Positions 22,931 to 34,387 are shown, counted from the first letter of the stretch. The stretch is 64,000 nt of DNA from Heterohyrax brucei (GCA_028571685.1 CM053143.1:67001-131000), one strand, 5' to 3'. Translations and numbers: made by a program. The notes: generated from the letters alone by a model not told the origin.

Positions 22931-25507
22931 TGTCTTATAGAAGTAGATTTCTTTCTGGGAAAGAGATGTTTTCACAATGCTAAGTACTCCCAACTCCATG
23001 AACAACGTAGATTTTCCCAGTTATCTAAGTCTCTCTTATTTTCTGGTAGTTATACCTGGGAATTCTCTGTGTAAACCTCTGTAACTTCTCTGGGTAAATG
23101 AATCACTATGTGCTTTCTCTTGTTACTATCTATTCTAAATCGTATGAAAGTCATGCTTTCTCTGTTCACTGTCTCGTTGTTTCTGTATAGGAATCCTACT
23201 GATTTACTGAAGTTTCTCTTGTATCCTGTGAATTTCGTATACTCCTCTATCAGTTAGAGGCTATATTTATATATTCCTTGTGATTCTCGGTTTCTAACAA
23301 CGTATCCTCTACTAAAAAGAAAAGAATGATGCTGGAACTTGTACAGGGAGTGTCTTATAAAGGTACATTTCTTTCTGGGAAAGAGATGTTTTCACAATGC
23401 TAAGTACTCCCAACTCCAAGAACAACGTAGATTTTGCCAGTTATCTAAGTCTCTCTTATTTTCTGGAAGTTATAGGTGGGAGTTCTCTGTAAATCTCTGT
23501 AACTTCTCTGGGTAGATGAATCACTATGTACTTTCTCTTGTTACTATCTGTTATATAGCATATAAAACTCATGCTATCTGTGTTCACTGTCTCGTTGTCT
23601 TATAGAAGTAGATTTCTTTCTGGGAAAGACATGTTTTCTCAACGCTAAGTACTCCTAACTCCATGAACTACGTAGATTTTGCCAGTTATCTAAGTCTGTC
23701 TTATTTTCTTGTAGTTATAGCTGGGAGTTCTCTGTGTAAATCTCTCTAACTTCTCTGGGTAGATGAATGACTATGCACTTTCCCTTGTTACTATCTGTTC
23801 TAAAACGTATGAAACTCATACGTTTTCTGTTCACTGTCTCATTGTCTTATAGAAATAGATTTCTTTCTGGGAAAGAGATGTTTTCACAATGCTAAGAACT
23901 CCCAACTCCATGAACAACGTAGATTTTGTCAGTTATCTAAGTCTCTCTTATTTTCTTGTAGATACAGCTGGGAGTTCTCTGTGTAAATCTCTGTAAGTTC
24001 TCTGGGTAGATGAATCACTATGTAATTTCTCTTGTTACTATCTGTTCTAAATCGTATGAAACTCATACTTTGTGTGTTCACTGTCTCATTGTGTTATAGA
24101 AGTAGATTTGTTTCTGGGAAAGAGATGTTTTAACAATGCTAAGTACTCCCAACTCCATGAACAATGTAAATTTTGCCAGTTATCTAAGTCTCTCTTATTT
24201 TGTCATAGTTATAGCTGGAAATTCTCTGTGTAAATCTCTAGAACTTCTCTGGGTAGATGAATCACTATGTACTTTCTCTTGTTACTATGTGTTCTAAATC
24301 GTATGAAACTCATCCTTTCTATGTTCACTGTTTTGTTGTCTTATAGAAGTAGATTTCTTTCTGGGAAAGAGATTTTTTCACAACACTAAGTACTCCCAAC
24401 TCCATGAACAACATAGATTTTGCCAATTATCTATGTCTCTCTTATTTTCTGGTAGTTATACCTCGGAATTCTCTCTGTAAATCTCTGTAACTTCTCTGGG
24501 TAGATGAATTACTATGTACTTTCTCTTGTTACTATCTGTTCTAAAACATATGAAACTCATACATTTTCTGTTCACTGTCTTGTTGTCTTATAAAAATAGA
24601 TTTCTTTGTGGGTAAGAGATGTTTTCCCAATGCTAAGTACTCCCAACTCTGTGAACAACGTAGATTTTGCCAGTTTTTAAGTTTCTCTTATTTTCTGGTA
24701 GTTATAGCTGGGAGTTCTCTGTGTAAATCTCTGTAACTTCTCTGGGTAGATGAATCACTATGTACTTTCTCTTGTTACTATCTGTTCTAAATTATATGAC
24801 GCTCACACTTTCTGTGTTCACTGTCTCATTGTCTTATAGAAGTAGATTTCTTTCTGCGAAAGAGATGTTTTCACAATGCTAAGTACTCCCACCTCCATGA
24901 ACAACGTAGATTTTGTCAGTTATCTAAGTCTCTATTATTTTCTGTAGTTATAGCAGGGTGCTCTCTGTGTAAATCTCCGTAACTTCTCTGGGTCGATGAA
25001 TCACTATGTACTTTCTCTTGTTACTATCTGTTTCAAATCATATGAATCTCATGCTTTCTCTTTTCACTGTCTCATTTCTGTAAAGTATTCCTACTCATTT
25101 ACTGACTTTTCTCTTGTATCTGTGAATTTCGTATACTCCTCTATCAGTTAGAGGGTTTATTTATATTTTCCTTGCAATTTTGGGTTTGTACCCACGTATC
25201 CTCTACTAAAAAGATAAGAATGATGCTGGAACTTGTACTGGGAGTGCCTTATAGAAGTACATTTCCTTCTGGGAAAGAGATGTTTTCACAATGCTAAGTA
25301 CTCCCAACTCCATGAATAACGTAGATTTTGCCAGTTATCTAAGTCTCTCTTATTTTCTTGTACGTATAGCTGAGAGTTCTCTGTGTAAATCTTTGTAAGT
25401 TCTCTGTGTAGATGAATCACTATGTACTTTCTCTTGTTACTATCTGTTCAAATCATATGAAACTCATACTTTGTATGTTCAGTGTCTCGTTATCTTATAG
25501 ATGTAGA
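22931..25507 (-). repeat. Array block D, shortened about 247-bp units
   Basis: In most units here the segment between 'ctgttcactgtctc(g)ttg' and 'tcttatagaagtaga' is deleted, which removes the A-D-D half of the monomer. Anchors at 23365, 23612, 23858, 24104, 24352, 24600 and 24846 are 246-248 bp apart. Full-length units remain starting near 22945 and 24846 (spacings about 416-420). The array stops at about 25507 and the plus-strand old L1 resumes. Confidence 0.88.
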
Positions 25508-26200
25508 ATAGAAGATGATTAACCTGATAATGAGCATCTACAAAAAACAGGCAACCAACATCAAGCGTAATGGTGAAAGACTGAATGCCTTCCACCTAAA
25601 ATCATGAGCAAGTTAAAGTTATACGTCTGCTTTTATACCCCCATCAACACTGTATGGAATACCACAGCCAGTGCAATAAAGTCAGAAAAAGAAATAAAAG
25701 GCGTTAAGATTAGAAAAGTAAAAAATGAAATTTTATTTACAGATCATATGATTACAAACATCGTAAGTCCCAAGATATCTACCCCAAACTTTCCTCGAAT
25801 CCTGAGTTTAGCAATTTCACAGGGTATTAGTTAAAGGGTAGACACGTAGATTAATAGAATGGAATATAGAGTACAGAAGTGGATCTATAACTGATTTTTT
25901 ACAAAGGTGCAAACATAATTCAGTGAAGATAGCCTTTTCCACAAATATTACTGGCACAATCAGACACCTGTATAGAAGCTAAAGAACACTAACTTATATC
26001 TCACATGCATATACAAATAAACTCAAAGTGGACTATGGGCTTAAATATAACAGGTAAGTCCATAAAATGTTTAGGAAGTGATATTTTTTTTTTTTTTTTT
26101 TTTTTTTGCTTTAGGACAACCAAAGTTCTTGGTTACAACAGACAAGGAATGATGCATAAAATTTAAAAATTGACAAATTAGACTTTATCAAATTTTTCAT
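25508..26200 (+). mobile_element. Old L1 ORF2 fragment (5' part of a split host element)
   Basis: The sequence has old-L1 phrases: 'aatggtgaaagactgaatgc', 'ttatttacagatcatatgat' (palm region, here A-D-H), and later the ORF2 C-terminus ('gatagccttttccacaaat'). A segment is missing between about 25830 and 25850. It is interrupted at 26201 by the nested L1 and resumes at 31014. A 24-base T run lies at 26084-26107. Confidence 0.8.
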
Positions 26201-26889
26201 AACTTTGCTCCGTGGAGCAGAGCCAAGATGGCAAACTCGACACACATTTCCTCAATTCCTTCTGAAAACCAAGGCCTGGATTGATAACAAAGTACTTGGG
26301 ACAACTAGAGAGCCATAAGACATGGCAAAAGGTTGTCAGATTGGATTATGCACTACTAAACTGGACACTCCTCTCTCTGGAACAACTCAGCACACATTGA
26401 GCCCCATTCCTGTTGGCTCATGGCTTGGGCAGACTTCAGGTGTTGACTCTTCTTTTCTTTTGTTATCTGGGAGGGGGGCAATGAGCATGAGCCAGCAAAT
26501 ATGCTGAACTGCAGTGCTAAAGTAAACAGCATGTAGTACACCAGAGAGACAGGGAATGGGATAGCTACATTTTGAAAGCCAAGCTGCTGACTGAGGGCAC
26601 TGCACCCCCACCCTCTCTTTTCTGAGCTTTGACCATAGATTCTGCTGTTTCACAGAGAGAAAGGCAGCTCAGCTGGGGCACAACTTTGGTCCGCTAGGAG
26701 GCAGTCACCCAACCAGAGGCCTCACCAGGGGCTAATTCCCAAGCTGTGCCAATCTAGAAAGCACTTTTCCAACAGAAAAGCTGTGTTAGCACAGTATTAC
26801 CTTATGGGTAGGGCCCAGATGAGGATGGCAGCAAGGCCATACCCTTCCCTACTTTGAACTATATTGTAGCATCTGGGACAACTGAAGAT

Positions 26890-27416
26890 AGGCCTATGTT
26901 GTCAGCCAGAAGGGGAATAATCTACAAACTAATCAGAGTTCCTGAACATGGAGGGATAGTTGAAAATACAGACAGTATTGTTGTTGAATTGCTGACAGAA
27001 AACTTTCTTGAAATTATAAAAGAAGAGAACATAGATATCTGAGACATGTATCAAATGCCACAAAAAGGAGACTCCAAAAGAAAGACATCAAGACATATTA
27101 TAGTCAAGCTTAATAAAATGAAACATAAACAGATGCTATTAAAGGCAGTGAGGCTCAAAGCAAAGCTAACATTCAGAGGAAGCCCTGTAGGCTTTGGTGT
27201 GACCTCTCAGCAGAAACAATGTTGGTGAGGAGGCAGTGGAATGACACATTCAAAGCCTTGAAGGAGAAAAATTTCCAACCAAGAATTATGTATCATACAA
27301 AACCCTCTCAAATATGAAGATGAAATTAAGACATTTTCAGGTAAAACCAAACCCAAACTAAAAGAAATACTGAAAGAAGTGTTTGGTTTAGAAAAACAAA
27401 ACAATTACATGTATAT
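26890..27416 (+). pseudogene. L1 ORF1 C-terminal remnant (nested L1)
   Basis: It matches ORF1 from the 'LIxVxEHxG' region on: 'ELLTENF', 'KRKTSRHIIVKLNKMK', 'RLKAKLTFRG', 'KPKLKEILKEV'. The coiled-coil N-terminal half is missing: 5'UTR-like sequence joins directly near 26890. A TGA near 27040 and frame breaks near 27225 and 27335 make it dead. Confidence 0.85.
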
Positions 27417-27838
27417 TTAAGGAGACAATGCTGGACACAGCATCCAGAAACCTACTCAGCTAAGGAAGTCACAAAACTCAATCAAAGCTACAATATTTAA
27501 TGAAGGAAATCAGTGATAAGATCAGAAAAAAATTATGAAACCTTCACACTAAAAAGAGAGATATGCCACAGGGTATAGTTCTTTCAGATGTAGAGGAAGC
27601 TACAAAGATATGCGGAAGTTAATATTGGTTTTAAACTTACAATATTAAGGGTGACCACAGGAGTAGCTGCAAAGCACAATAACAACGCAACATATCAAAA
27701 CAAGGAATGCAATACAGGAGTCTCAGCAAACACAAAACCAACACTAAAAAAGATGAAAATTCAACCCATAATGAATGACCCAGAACAGAATATTAAGACC
27801 AACATAGAAAACACCGACACAGAAATAAATACGTAAAA

Positions 27839-30215
27839 ATGACAGCACTAAACAGATACCCATCAACAGTTATGTTGAATATAAGCGACTAAATGCTCCC
27901 ATAAAGAGGCAACAAGTGATATCCCGGATCAAAAGACATGGCCTGTTTATATGTTCCTTACAAGAAATACGCCTTAGACTTAAAAAGCAAACTGAAAATT
28001 AACAGATGAAATAATATATACCAAGCTAAGAACATACAAAGAGCAGGTGTGGAGACACTAATCTCAGATAAAATTGATTTCAATGTAACATCCACCATCG
28101 TGGACAAGGATGGTCACTATTTATTGCTGAAAGTTTCAATACACAGTCAGGACTTAACAATATTAAATACTTATGCACCCAATACCAGAGCATGTAACCA
28201 CGTCAAACAAACACTGACTACATAGAAAAATGAGCTAGATCACTTTATAATAATGGTAGGAGACTTCATCACTCCACTTTCAGTAATGAACAGAACATCC
28301 AGAAAAAAGTTCAGTAAAGATATAAAAGATCTTACTGCAACAGTTAGCCAAGTAGATCTCATTGACAAATGTAAAACTTTTTATCCATCAACAGATAAGT
28401 ACAACTTCTTCTCCAATGCACATGGAACATTTTCTAGAATACACCATGTATTAGGACATAAAGTAAATCTCAACAAAATCCAAACCACTGAATTATTGCA
28501 AAGCATCTTCTCAGACCATAAAGTCATAAAAGTTGAAATCAATAAAAGAAAAAACATACATAGAAACGTAAATTCACAGAAACAGAGCAACATCTTGCTC
28601 AAAAAGTAATGGGTTACAGAAGAAATCAAAGACAAAATTAAAATATTAAGGGAAGCAAATAAGAATGAAAACATATCCTACCAGAGCCTATGGACACAGC
28701 CAAAGCAGTGCTCAGAGATCACTTTATCTCTACAAAGACACACATCCAGAACGAAGAAAGGAGCCAAACCAAAGAATTAACCCTACAGCTTGAACAAGCA
28801 GAAAGAGCAACAGAGGAATCCCTCGGGCACCAGAAGAAAAGAAAGATTAGAGCAGAACTAAATGAACTAGAGAATAGAAGAACAATTGAAAAAATGAACA
28901 AAACTAAAAGCTATGTTTTTAAAACATCAACAAAATTGATAAACCATTGGCTAACCTCAGAAAAGAAAAACAAGAGAGGAAACAAATAACCCAAATGAGC
29001 AATGAGGTGGAAGATGTTACAACAGACCCAACAGAAATCAAAAGTATCATAACAGAATACAACGAAAGACTGTACTCTAACAGATTTCAAAACCTAGACA
29101 AATAGACAAATTTCTAGATCACCTACCAAAATTATCAGTACCACCTACCCAAATTATCACAAGGAGAGGTAGGTCAACTTAATAAACTCGTCACAAAGAG
29201 ACTGAAAAGGTCATCAAAAGCTGCCAACCAAAAAAAGTCCTGGCCCAGATGGCTTCATCTAAGACTTCTATCAAACTCGTAGAGAAGTTAATTCCAACAC
29301 TGCTGAAACTATTTCACAGCATGGAAAGACATGAAATACTCCTAAATTCATTCTATGAAGCCACCATAACCCTGATACCAAAGCCAGGGAAAGATCCCAC
29401 AGAAAAAGAAAATTACAAACCAATATCACTCCTGAACTCAGATGCAAAAATCCTCAACAAAATCTTTGCCAACAGAATTCAACAACATATTGAAAAAATT
29501 ATTCATCGTGACTGCTTTGGATTCATACTATGGCTGCAAGACTGGTACAACATCAGAAAAACAATTAATGTGATCAACCATGTAAATAACACAAAAGATA
29601 AGAATCACCTGATTTTGACAGTTGATGCAGAAAAGGCATTCAACAAAGTCCAATACCCGTTCATGCTAAAATCTCTTAGCCAAATAGGAATAGAAGAGAA
29701 ACTCCTCAACATAATAAGAGGTGTCTATACAAAGCCAACCACCTACATCATCCTGAATGGAGAGACACTGGAAGAATTCCCCTTAAGAACAAGAACTAGA
29801 CAAAGATGCCTATTCTCACCACTTCTGTTCAACACTGTACTGTAGGTTCTAGCCAGAGCAATTAGACAAGACAAAGAAATAAAGGGCATCTGTATTGGCA
29901 ATGAAGAAGTAAAAATCTCCTTATTTGCAGGTGATAAGATTGTGTACACAGAGAATCCTAAAGAATCCGTAAGTAAACTACTCGAACTGATAGAAGAGTT
30001 AAGCAAAGTATCTCTAAGGTAAACTCCAGTAAATTGGTAAGATTCCCTTATACCAACAACAAGATTATCAAGAAGAAGTCACTAACTCAATACCATTTAC
30101 TATAGCTCCCAAGAAGACAAAATATCTGGGAATAAACATAACCACAGAAATAAGAGACATATACAAAGAGAACTACAAGATCTTACTGCAAGAAACCAAG
30201 AGAGACTTATAGATG
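27839..30215 (+). pseudogene. L1 ORF2 remnant (nested L1)
   Basis: The start codon ATG is present at 27839-27841, but a stop follows soon. Open segments are 28253-28609, 28690-28989 and 29249-29845 (198 codons of RT with '[13 protein letters not shown]' and '[12 protein letters not shown]'). The endonuclease motif reads 'VGDFITP', so the conserved catalytic Asn is Ile. The palm motif near 29925 reads 'LFAGDK' instead of F/Y-A-D-D. Both catalytic centres are therefore damaged in addition to frameshifts. Confidence 0.9.
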
Positions 30216-31003
30216 GAGAGACTTTAAACACAATATTGCAAGAATAGAGTAGCAGGGGTGTGGATATGAGGACCACGCTCCTAGGGGACATTGAAAACAA
30301 TTGTCATAACTAGCCTATGGCTAAGAGAGTCTTCAGCACCCCATATTGGTTAGTGGTGTCTGGCATCTTAAAAGCTAGCAAGCTGCCATCTGAGGTATAC
30401 CAAATGGTTCCAGCTCGTCCAGAAGAGATGATGACTAAGAACAACAAAAACGCGAGGCAACAATAGCCCAGGAGACAGAAGGACCCGTGGGAATGTGCGA
30501 CTGTATCTACATGAGGCCAGAAGAACTAGATAGTGCTTGGCCAGCACCAAAGACAGCCATGATGGGGCACACAATGTCAAGTCCCAGTGGCAACACAAGG
30601 AGAAGAGGGGTGCGCATCAAGAACTCCACTAGAACACTGCAGCTGGTGGTTTGGAGGCCTGTGGGTTCCCCTGGGAACGTGTCCCCTAGATCTGCTGCCT
30701 GCCCTGACAAGAAAACATTACTGAAGGTCAACTCTTTGGACAGGAATAGACTAGACTCAGGGACACAGTTTGACCATATGTTGTGTGTATTTTGTGGTTC
30801 TATGCATCTATAAGATGCCAGCCTCTTACTAGAAGGGAAAAGAAAGGGTAAAGAAGGATAGAATATTATTAAGAGGATACAACATATACAGAACAAAAAG
30901 GAGGGCTGTGCTGTCACCAGGAAAGGAGAACAAAAGGATTGCAGATACGTGGGCAGGAAAATTTAATTTGGATTGTATACTTCCACTTAATCATCAAAAA
31001 AAA
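30216..31003 (+). mobile_element. 3'UTR of nested L1
   Basis: It aligns at low identity with the L1 3'UTRs at 8780-9618 ('gtctggcatcttaaaagctagcaagctgcc-type' block, 'gtgctgtcaccagg', final A run) and with 7906-8410. It is an older 3'UTR subtype, ending 'ttggattgtatacttccac', unlike the young type ending 'tgtacattttcactcagtca'. Confidence 0.8.
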
Positions 31004-31013
31004 AACTTTGCTC

Positions 31014-31385
31014 TATGCAAAACACTGTTAATAGTATAAAATGACAAACTATAGAGTGGGATAAAACATTTTAAATCATATATTTGACAAAGGACTGGCA
31101 TCCAAACTGAATAAAAATTCATCCATAGGAAAACAAACAACTCAATTAAAATATTGACAAATAGTTGAGCAGACATTTAACAAAAGAAGATAAACTAATG
31201 GCAAATAAGCATATGAGGAGATATTCAACATAATTAGTCATCAGAAAAATGCAAATTAAAACCATACTGAGATACCACAACACATTTATTAGAAAACAGG
31301 CAAACATCTGGCAATACCAATGTTAAGTTCTACATAGGATAAAGAAAAACTAGAACTCTCCAATATCACTACTAAGAATGAAATG
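31014..31385 (+). mobile_element. Old L1 ORF2 fragment (3' part of the split host element)
   Basis: It continues the L1 of 25508-26200 after the nested insertion: 'aggactggcatccaaact', 'caaataagcatatgaggaga', 'atgcaaattaaaacc' and 'gagataccacaacaca' are ordinary ORF2 C-terminal L1 sequence. It ends near 31385, inside ORF2, without a 3'UTR. Confidence 0.85.
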
Positions 31386-31918
31386 ATACAGTGACTTTTG
31401 ATAATAGTTTCATTATTTCCTAGAACTAAAAAGTTTGGCTTGTTGACTAGCACAAACATCAAACATCGGTTCTTGTTAGTAAAATCAAAGATACTCTAAT
31501 TTTTTGGTTGGCTGAAACATTTTAGAGATGATCCCATCCTGGTATGATGTCAGTATAAAAACCTAGCAAAAGTTCAGTACTTTTAGAGATGGTGCCTGAA
31601 GCATGGTTCACTAGTCTGCCCTTTAATATGTCAGAATTCTCAGATTGTTTGATGCCTGGTGTAAGGATATAAGACTTCCTTCTCCAGAATGTTGTGTTTG
31701 CCTGAAGTGAATTTTTCAGTCAAGGTTTGATCACAACATCTAAGCAAACTAAGATCTGGGGCTTCATCAAGCCTACAGAATACATTGTTTGAAACACTGC
31801 AGACATTGTATGTTAATGAGCTTTAAATAAAGCTCTGTATATGCAGCAGAATGTTTCTTTTATAGTAGTAATTAGAGAAATTGAGGTAAAATGCATTCCC
31901 TGAATTCTTTTTCAGCAG
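31386..31918. other. Unassigned sequence, possibly an old LTR
   Basis: No gene is recognised. A TATA-like 'tataaaaacc' at 31554 and 'aataaagctctg' at 31825 lie about 270 bp apart on the plus strand, as in an LTR, but I see no TG/CA ends or TSD. It may be unique intergenic DNA. Confidence 0.3.
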
Positions 31919-32045
31919 ATGGGGACTCAGTTGCACAGTGGTTAAGAACTTGGCTGCTAACCAAAAATTCAGCAGTTCAGATTCACTGACTGTGTCCTTG
32001 GAAACCCTATGAGGCAGTTCTACTCAGGTCAGTGGAGAGGTCCTC
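31919..32045 (+). mobile_element. AfroSINE
   Basis: It has both SINE hallmarks: 'gcacagtggttaagaacttg' with 'gctgctaacc', and 'ccttggaaaccctatgaggc' with 'agttctactc'. The middle block ('gctccacgggagaaagatg' in the consensus) is missing. The extreme 3' end is degenerate. Confidence 0.9.
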
Positions 32046-33105
32046 CTCCCTGAAGGTTTCTGATTCACAAAAAATCCTAGAGCTGTGTAAACTTCTTACA
32101 GTGTGTAATGTCTAAAGAATAAGAGGGGACATAGTTCTCGCACAAATTAGGAAGGAACTGCTGAGTTTATTCCAGGAAGAGACTTCAGCAGATTTTCCTT
32201 AGTGAACTGGAGAGAAATGCACACGAAGAGAAGGCAGTACCACTAATAGGAATCAATGCAAGATACAGCAGATGCCCGTTGTTAGGTTACCCCACTTTCA
32301 GAGCAGTCCTGACAGCAATCAAAGCCCACAGCAAGACCACTGGAGCTGCAGAAGGTCCCACAGGACATTTAATCAGCCATTCCTCTTAAAGTAAAAAAAA
32401 TTCTCTTGAAACAGAACACTGCTGCCTGCAATACTAATTACTAGAACAATAAGTCTACTGCAACTGAAAGAAATCTCTAATTGTTCTGTTCCATCAACCT
32501 TCTTGTTTCACATCCTCCCACTAGGCCTTTACTGAAATACTCATCTTTAACTATTGTCTCCTGTATTGTCACATAAGCTTTCATGTCCTCTCTCTGTAGC
32601 CACTACCACCATCACTTTTCTCTGCTTCCAATCCCGGAGGTACCAAGCTTTCCACTGATATCACTAAAAATGTAACATAATCTTGTCTAGGTCCTTTCTG
32701 ATGTTCAGCCATCATAGAACCCTAAAACTGCAAGGATTTTAGGAGATAACCAGAAAACCGAAATCCTGTTGGCACCATTCCAAAGTATCATCCAGCGTAA
32801 GATTAATCTTGCAGAGTAACAGACCAACAATTTTCTCCCACAGAATTTCAAGTAAATTAAAAGGTGTGTGATTCCAGAAGCAATCTTGACCACCTTGGTG
32901 AGCCAGGCCTTGCAGAGCAGATAGGTCCAACCCAGTATTTGCCACCCAACATGCTTAACAGATATTTGTTAAAAGCTTGACTGAAATCAGTATAACAATT
33001 CGTAGGTTCTAAAATCTTCTAGAGTGATAAGAAACCTTGCTAGAACAGGATGGAAAGGAGGAGCGTGGTATCAAACTGCAGGAGAGTAGGTAGATTTACA
33101 TAACA
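32046..33105. other. Unassigned intergenic sequence
   Basis: I found no gene or confident repeat. A pyrimidine-rich stretch at 32505-32690 could be a decayed L2 fragment, but the match is weak. The ORFs at 32705-32945 (minus) are short and featureless. Confidence 0.4.
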
Positions 33106-33190
33106 GTGCTTAAGTACTTGTATGATAAATTGACTTGAAGTGTGAACTTTCTCTTAAAAGATAATAAAATACTAAAGTGAAAAAAATTCT
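33106..33190 (+). mobile_element. Old L1 3' end, short
   Basis: It resembles the terminal 85 bp of the older L1 3'UTR at 8340-8410: 'gtacttgtatgataaattga', 'cttgaagtgtgaactttc' and an A-rich end. The upstream part is not recognisable. Confidence 0.5.
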
Positions 33191-34143
33191 TGAAATGTTC
33201 ATGTTTTGGAGAAAATCTGATGATTTTTTCTGAAGAAAAATTTTAGTGTGCAACTTAAAATTTTTGTGTACTTAGTAAAATATCTCGTTCCACAATTTTT
33301 GAAATGGGCCTTGCCTCAATCTTTTGCTCAAAACCGAAAAAAAAAATTCGTGCATTCAAATGTGAAAACCCCAGAAGAAAAAAATGATTTAAGTTTTCTC
33401 TTCTGTAAATGAGTGGTTTGTTTCTATTGAGTTTTGTATTTTGATTTTAGAGAAAAAAATTTTAAGCAACTTGGCCAGTTGGAAGACTTTTACCAAGCAT
33501 TTCTCAATAATTTAGCCTCTTCTCAGCCAAGTCCTCATGCTGGGCCCCACCAAAATTGATATTCACTTCCCTCTAAGTGAATTTCCTAGACACACACTGA
33601 AGCCTATTTCTTCTGCTTGTAGGCCTGGACAGCCTTTGAGGAAACATCAGCAGTCTCCACTCAACCTTCTTCTTCCATATTCCTCCAAACTACCCTTGGC
33701 TTTTGCCTCGGGGTGTACTGACTTGCCTTTTATTTGGATTCTCAAGGACAATCTGTTACTCAAGAGATCCAGAAAGCTGACTTTAGTTCAAAACCAGTGA
33801 ACTCCTACCAGTCAATCATTCCATACAAATACACAGAAATAGCAAAATTATACTAGAAACAGACTGTGCTGGAGAGTGTGAAACTCATCTTTTCTTGAAA
33901 GACAGGCTGGAAGGTAAAAGAACAAGAGAAGAGAAAGTAACTAGGAAATAAGATGGTAATAGGAAAATGAAGGTAGAAATGCAGGAAAAGATTTTCACAG
34001 ATGAAAAGATTTTCATGGATAAAAATCTTGCCAATGACAATAAAACTTGAATTTCACAATTCTACCCTCACAGAGACTGGAGAGCTTTGTCTGACTTTGG
34101 AAATCACATAGTATTTTGAGGTTCTCTGAATTCTACTCAGCTG
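33191..34143. other. Unassigned AT-rich intergenic sequence
   Basis: No repeat family recognised. The 87-codon plus-strand ORF at 33537-33800 shows no motif. On the minus strand it lies downstream of the candidate exon and could hold its 3'UTR: AATAAA occurs on the minus strand near 33722 ('aaataaaagg'). Confidence 0.35.
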
Positions 34144-34387
34144 TTATGTTTTTAGCATTGCAATGTATTTCCCAACAACTTGTAACACTTTTGTTAATTC
34201 AGTTAAATTTTGATACTTCAATATGGAGTTTGTTGGGTTCTGAAGCAAGGTAGCGATTGCATCTTCCTGGAACCTACAATGCCAAGAAAGCATTTCACAA
34301 AACTGCTTGAATGTCTCCAGGATGGCTCTCGAAAACATGATTCTAAATCTGTCTCTCAGCTTTGGATCATAAGAGACAGTAGCAAAT
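34144..34387 (-). CDS. Candidate terminal coding exon, gene not recognised
   Basis: On the minus strand a frame of 80 codons runs from a possible splice acceptor (polypyrimidine 'ctttgttttctgaag', AG at 34389-34388) to a TAA at 34146-34144. The exon would start with the third base of a codon. The predicted peptide begins 'TVSYDPKLRDRFRIM' and continues with helix-like, Leu-rich sequence ('FKQFCEMLSWHC', 'TELTKVLQVVGKYIAML'). It contains no transposon motif, and the surrounding DNA is low in repeats. An in-frame TGA lies just upstream of the proposed acceptor, as expected if an intron is there. I do not recognise the protein. It could equally be a chance frame or a decayed processed pseudogene. 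Confidence 0.3.

Larger units (their letters stand above)
14785..25507 (-). repeat. Tandem satellite array built from an L1 ORF2 RT segment
   Basis: About 29 head-to-tail units cover 10.7 kb. I counted the anchor '(t)tctgggaaagaga..ttttcacaatg' near 14795, 15210, 15627, 15988, 16405, 16794, 17208, 17618, 18028, 18580, 19002, 19425, 19912, 20333, 20754, 21170, 21592, 21972, 22372, 22702, 22945, 23365, 23612, 23858, 24104, 24352, 24600, 24846 and 25262. Typical spacing is 410-420 bp, later about 247 bp. On the minus strand a unit reads: A-D-D region ('gcagatgatacgattgta'), then codons matching L1 'SKSVGFLDxxN.TVNEE', 'KRKYLGI' and 'ILPKAI', then 'gtacaagttcc' and directly the next 'gcagatgat'. 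Short minus-strand ORFs at 17711-17914, 18620-18829, 19100-19303 and 19520-19753 show this ancestry in protein. The units code for nothing intact. Confidence 0.92.
26211..31003 (+). mobile_element. Nested L1 with target-site duplication
   Basis: The element has an L1 5' end ('gtggagcagagccaagatgg'), a shortened 5'UTR, an ORF1 remnant, ORF2 and a 3'UTR ending in an A run (about 30996-31003). The 10-bp sequence 'aactttgctc' occurs at 26201-26210 and again at 31004-31013, marking a clean insertion into the older L1. At 4.8 kb it is shorter than a full element, mainly from loss of the ORF1 N-terminal half and of 5'UTR sequence. Confidence 0.92.

Noticed and set aside
14785..25507. CRISPR array
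   Set aside because: The units are 247-420 bp, head-to-tail without spacers, and derive from L1 ORF2 in a mammalian genome.
14785..25507. Centromeric satellite with CENP-B boxes
   Set aside because: The phrase 'ctttcggggaaagag' contains TTCG, but the rest of the CENP-B core (A..CGGG at the right spacing) is absent in the units I checked. Nothing else points to a centromere.
31919..32045. tRNA gene
   Set aside because: The tRNA-like part belongs to an AfroSINE. No complete cloverleaf with an anticodon stem is visible here or in the other AfroSINEs.
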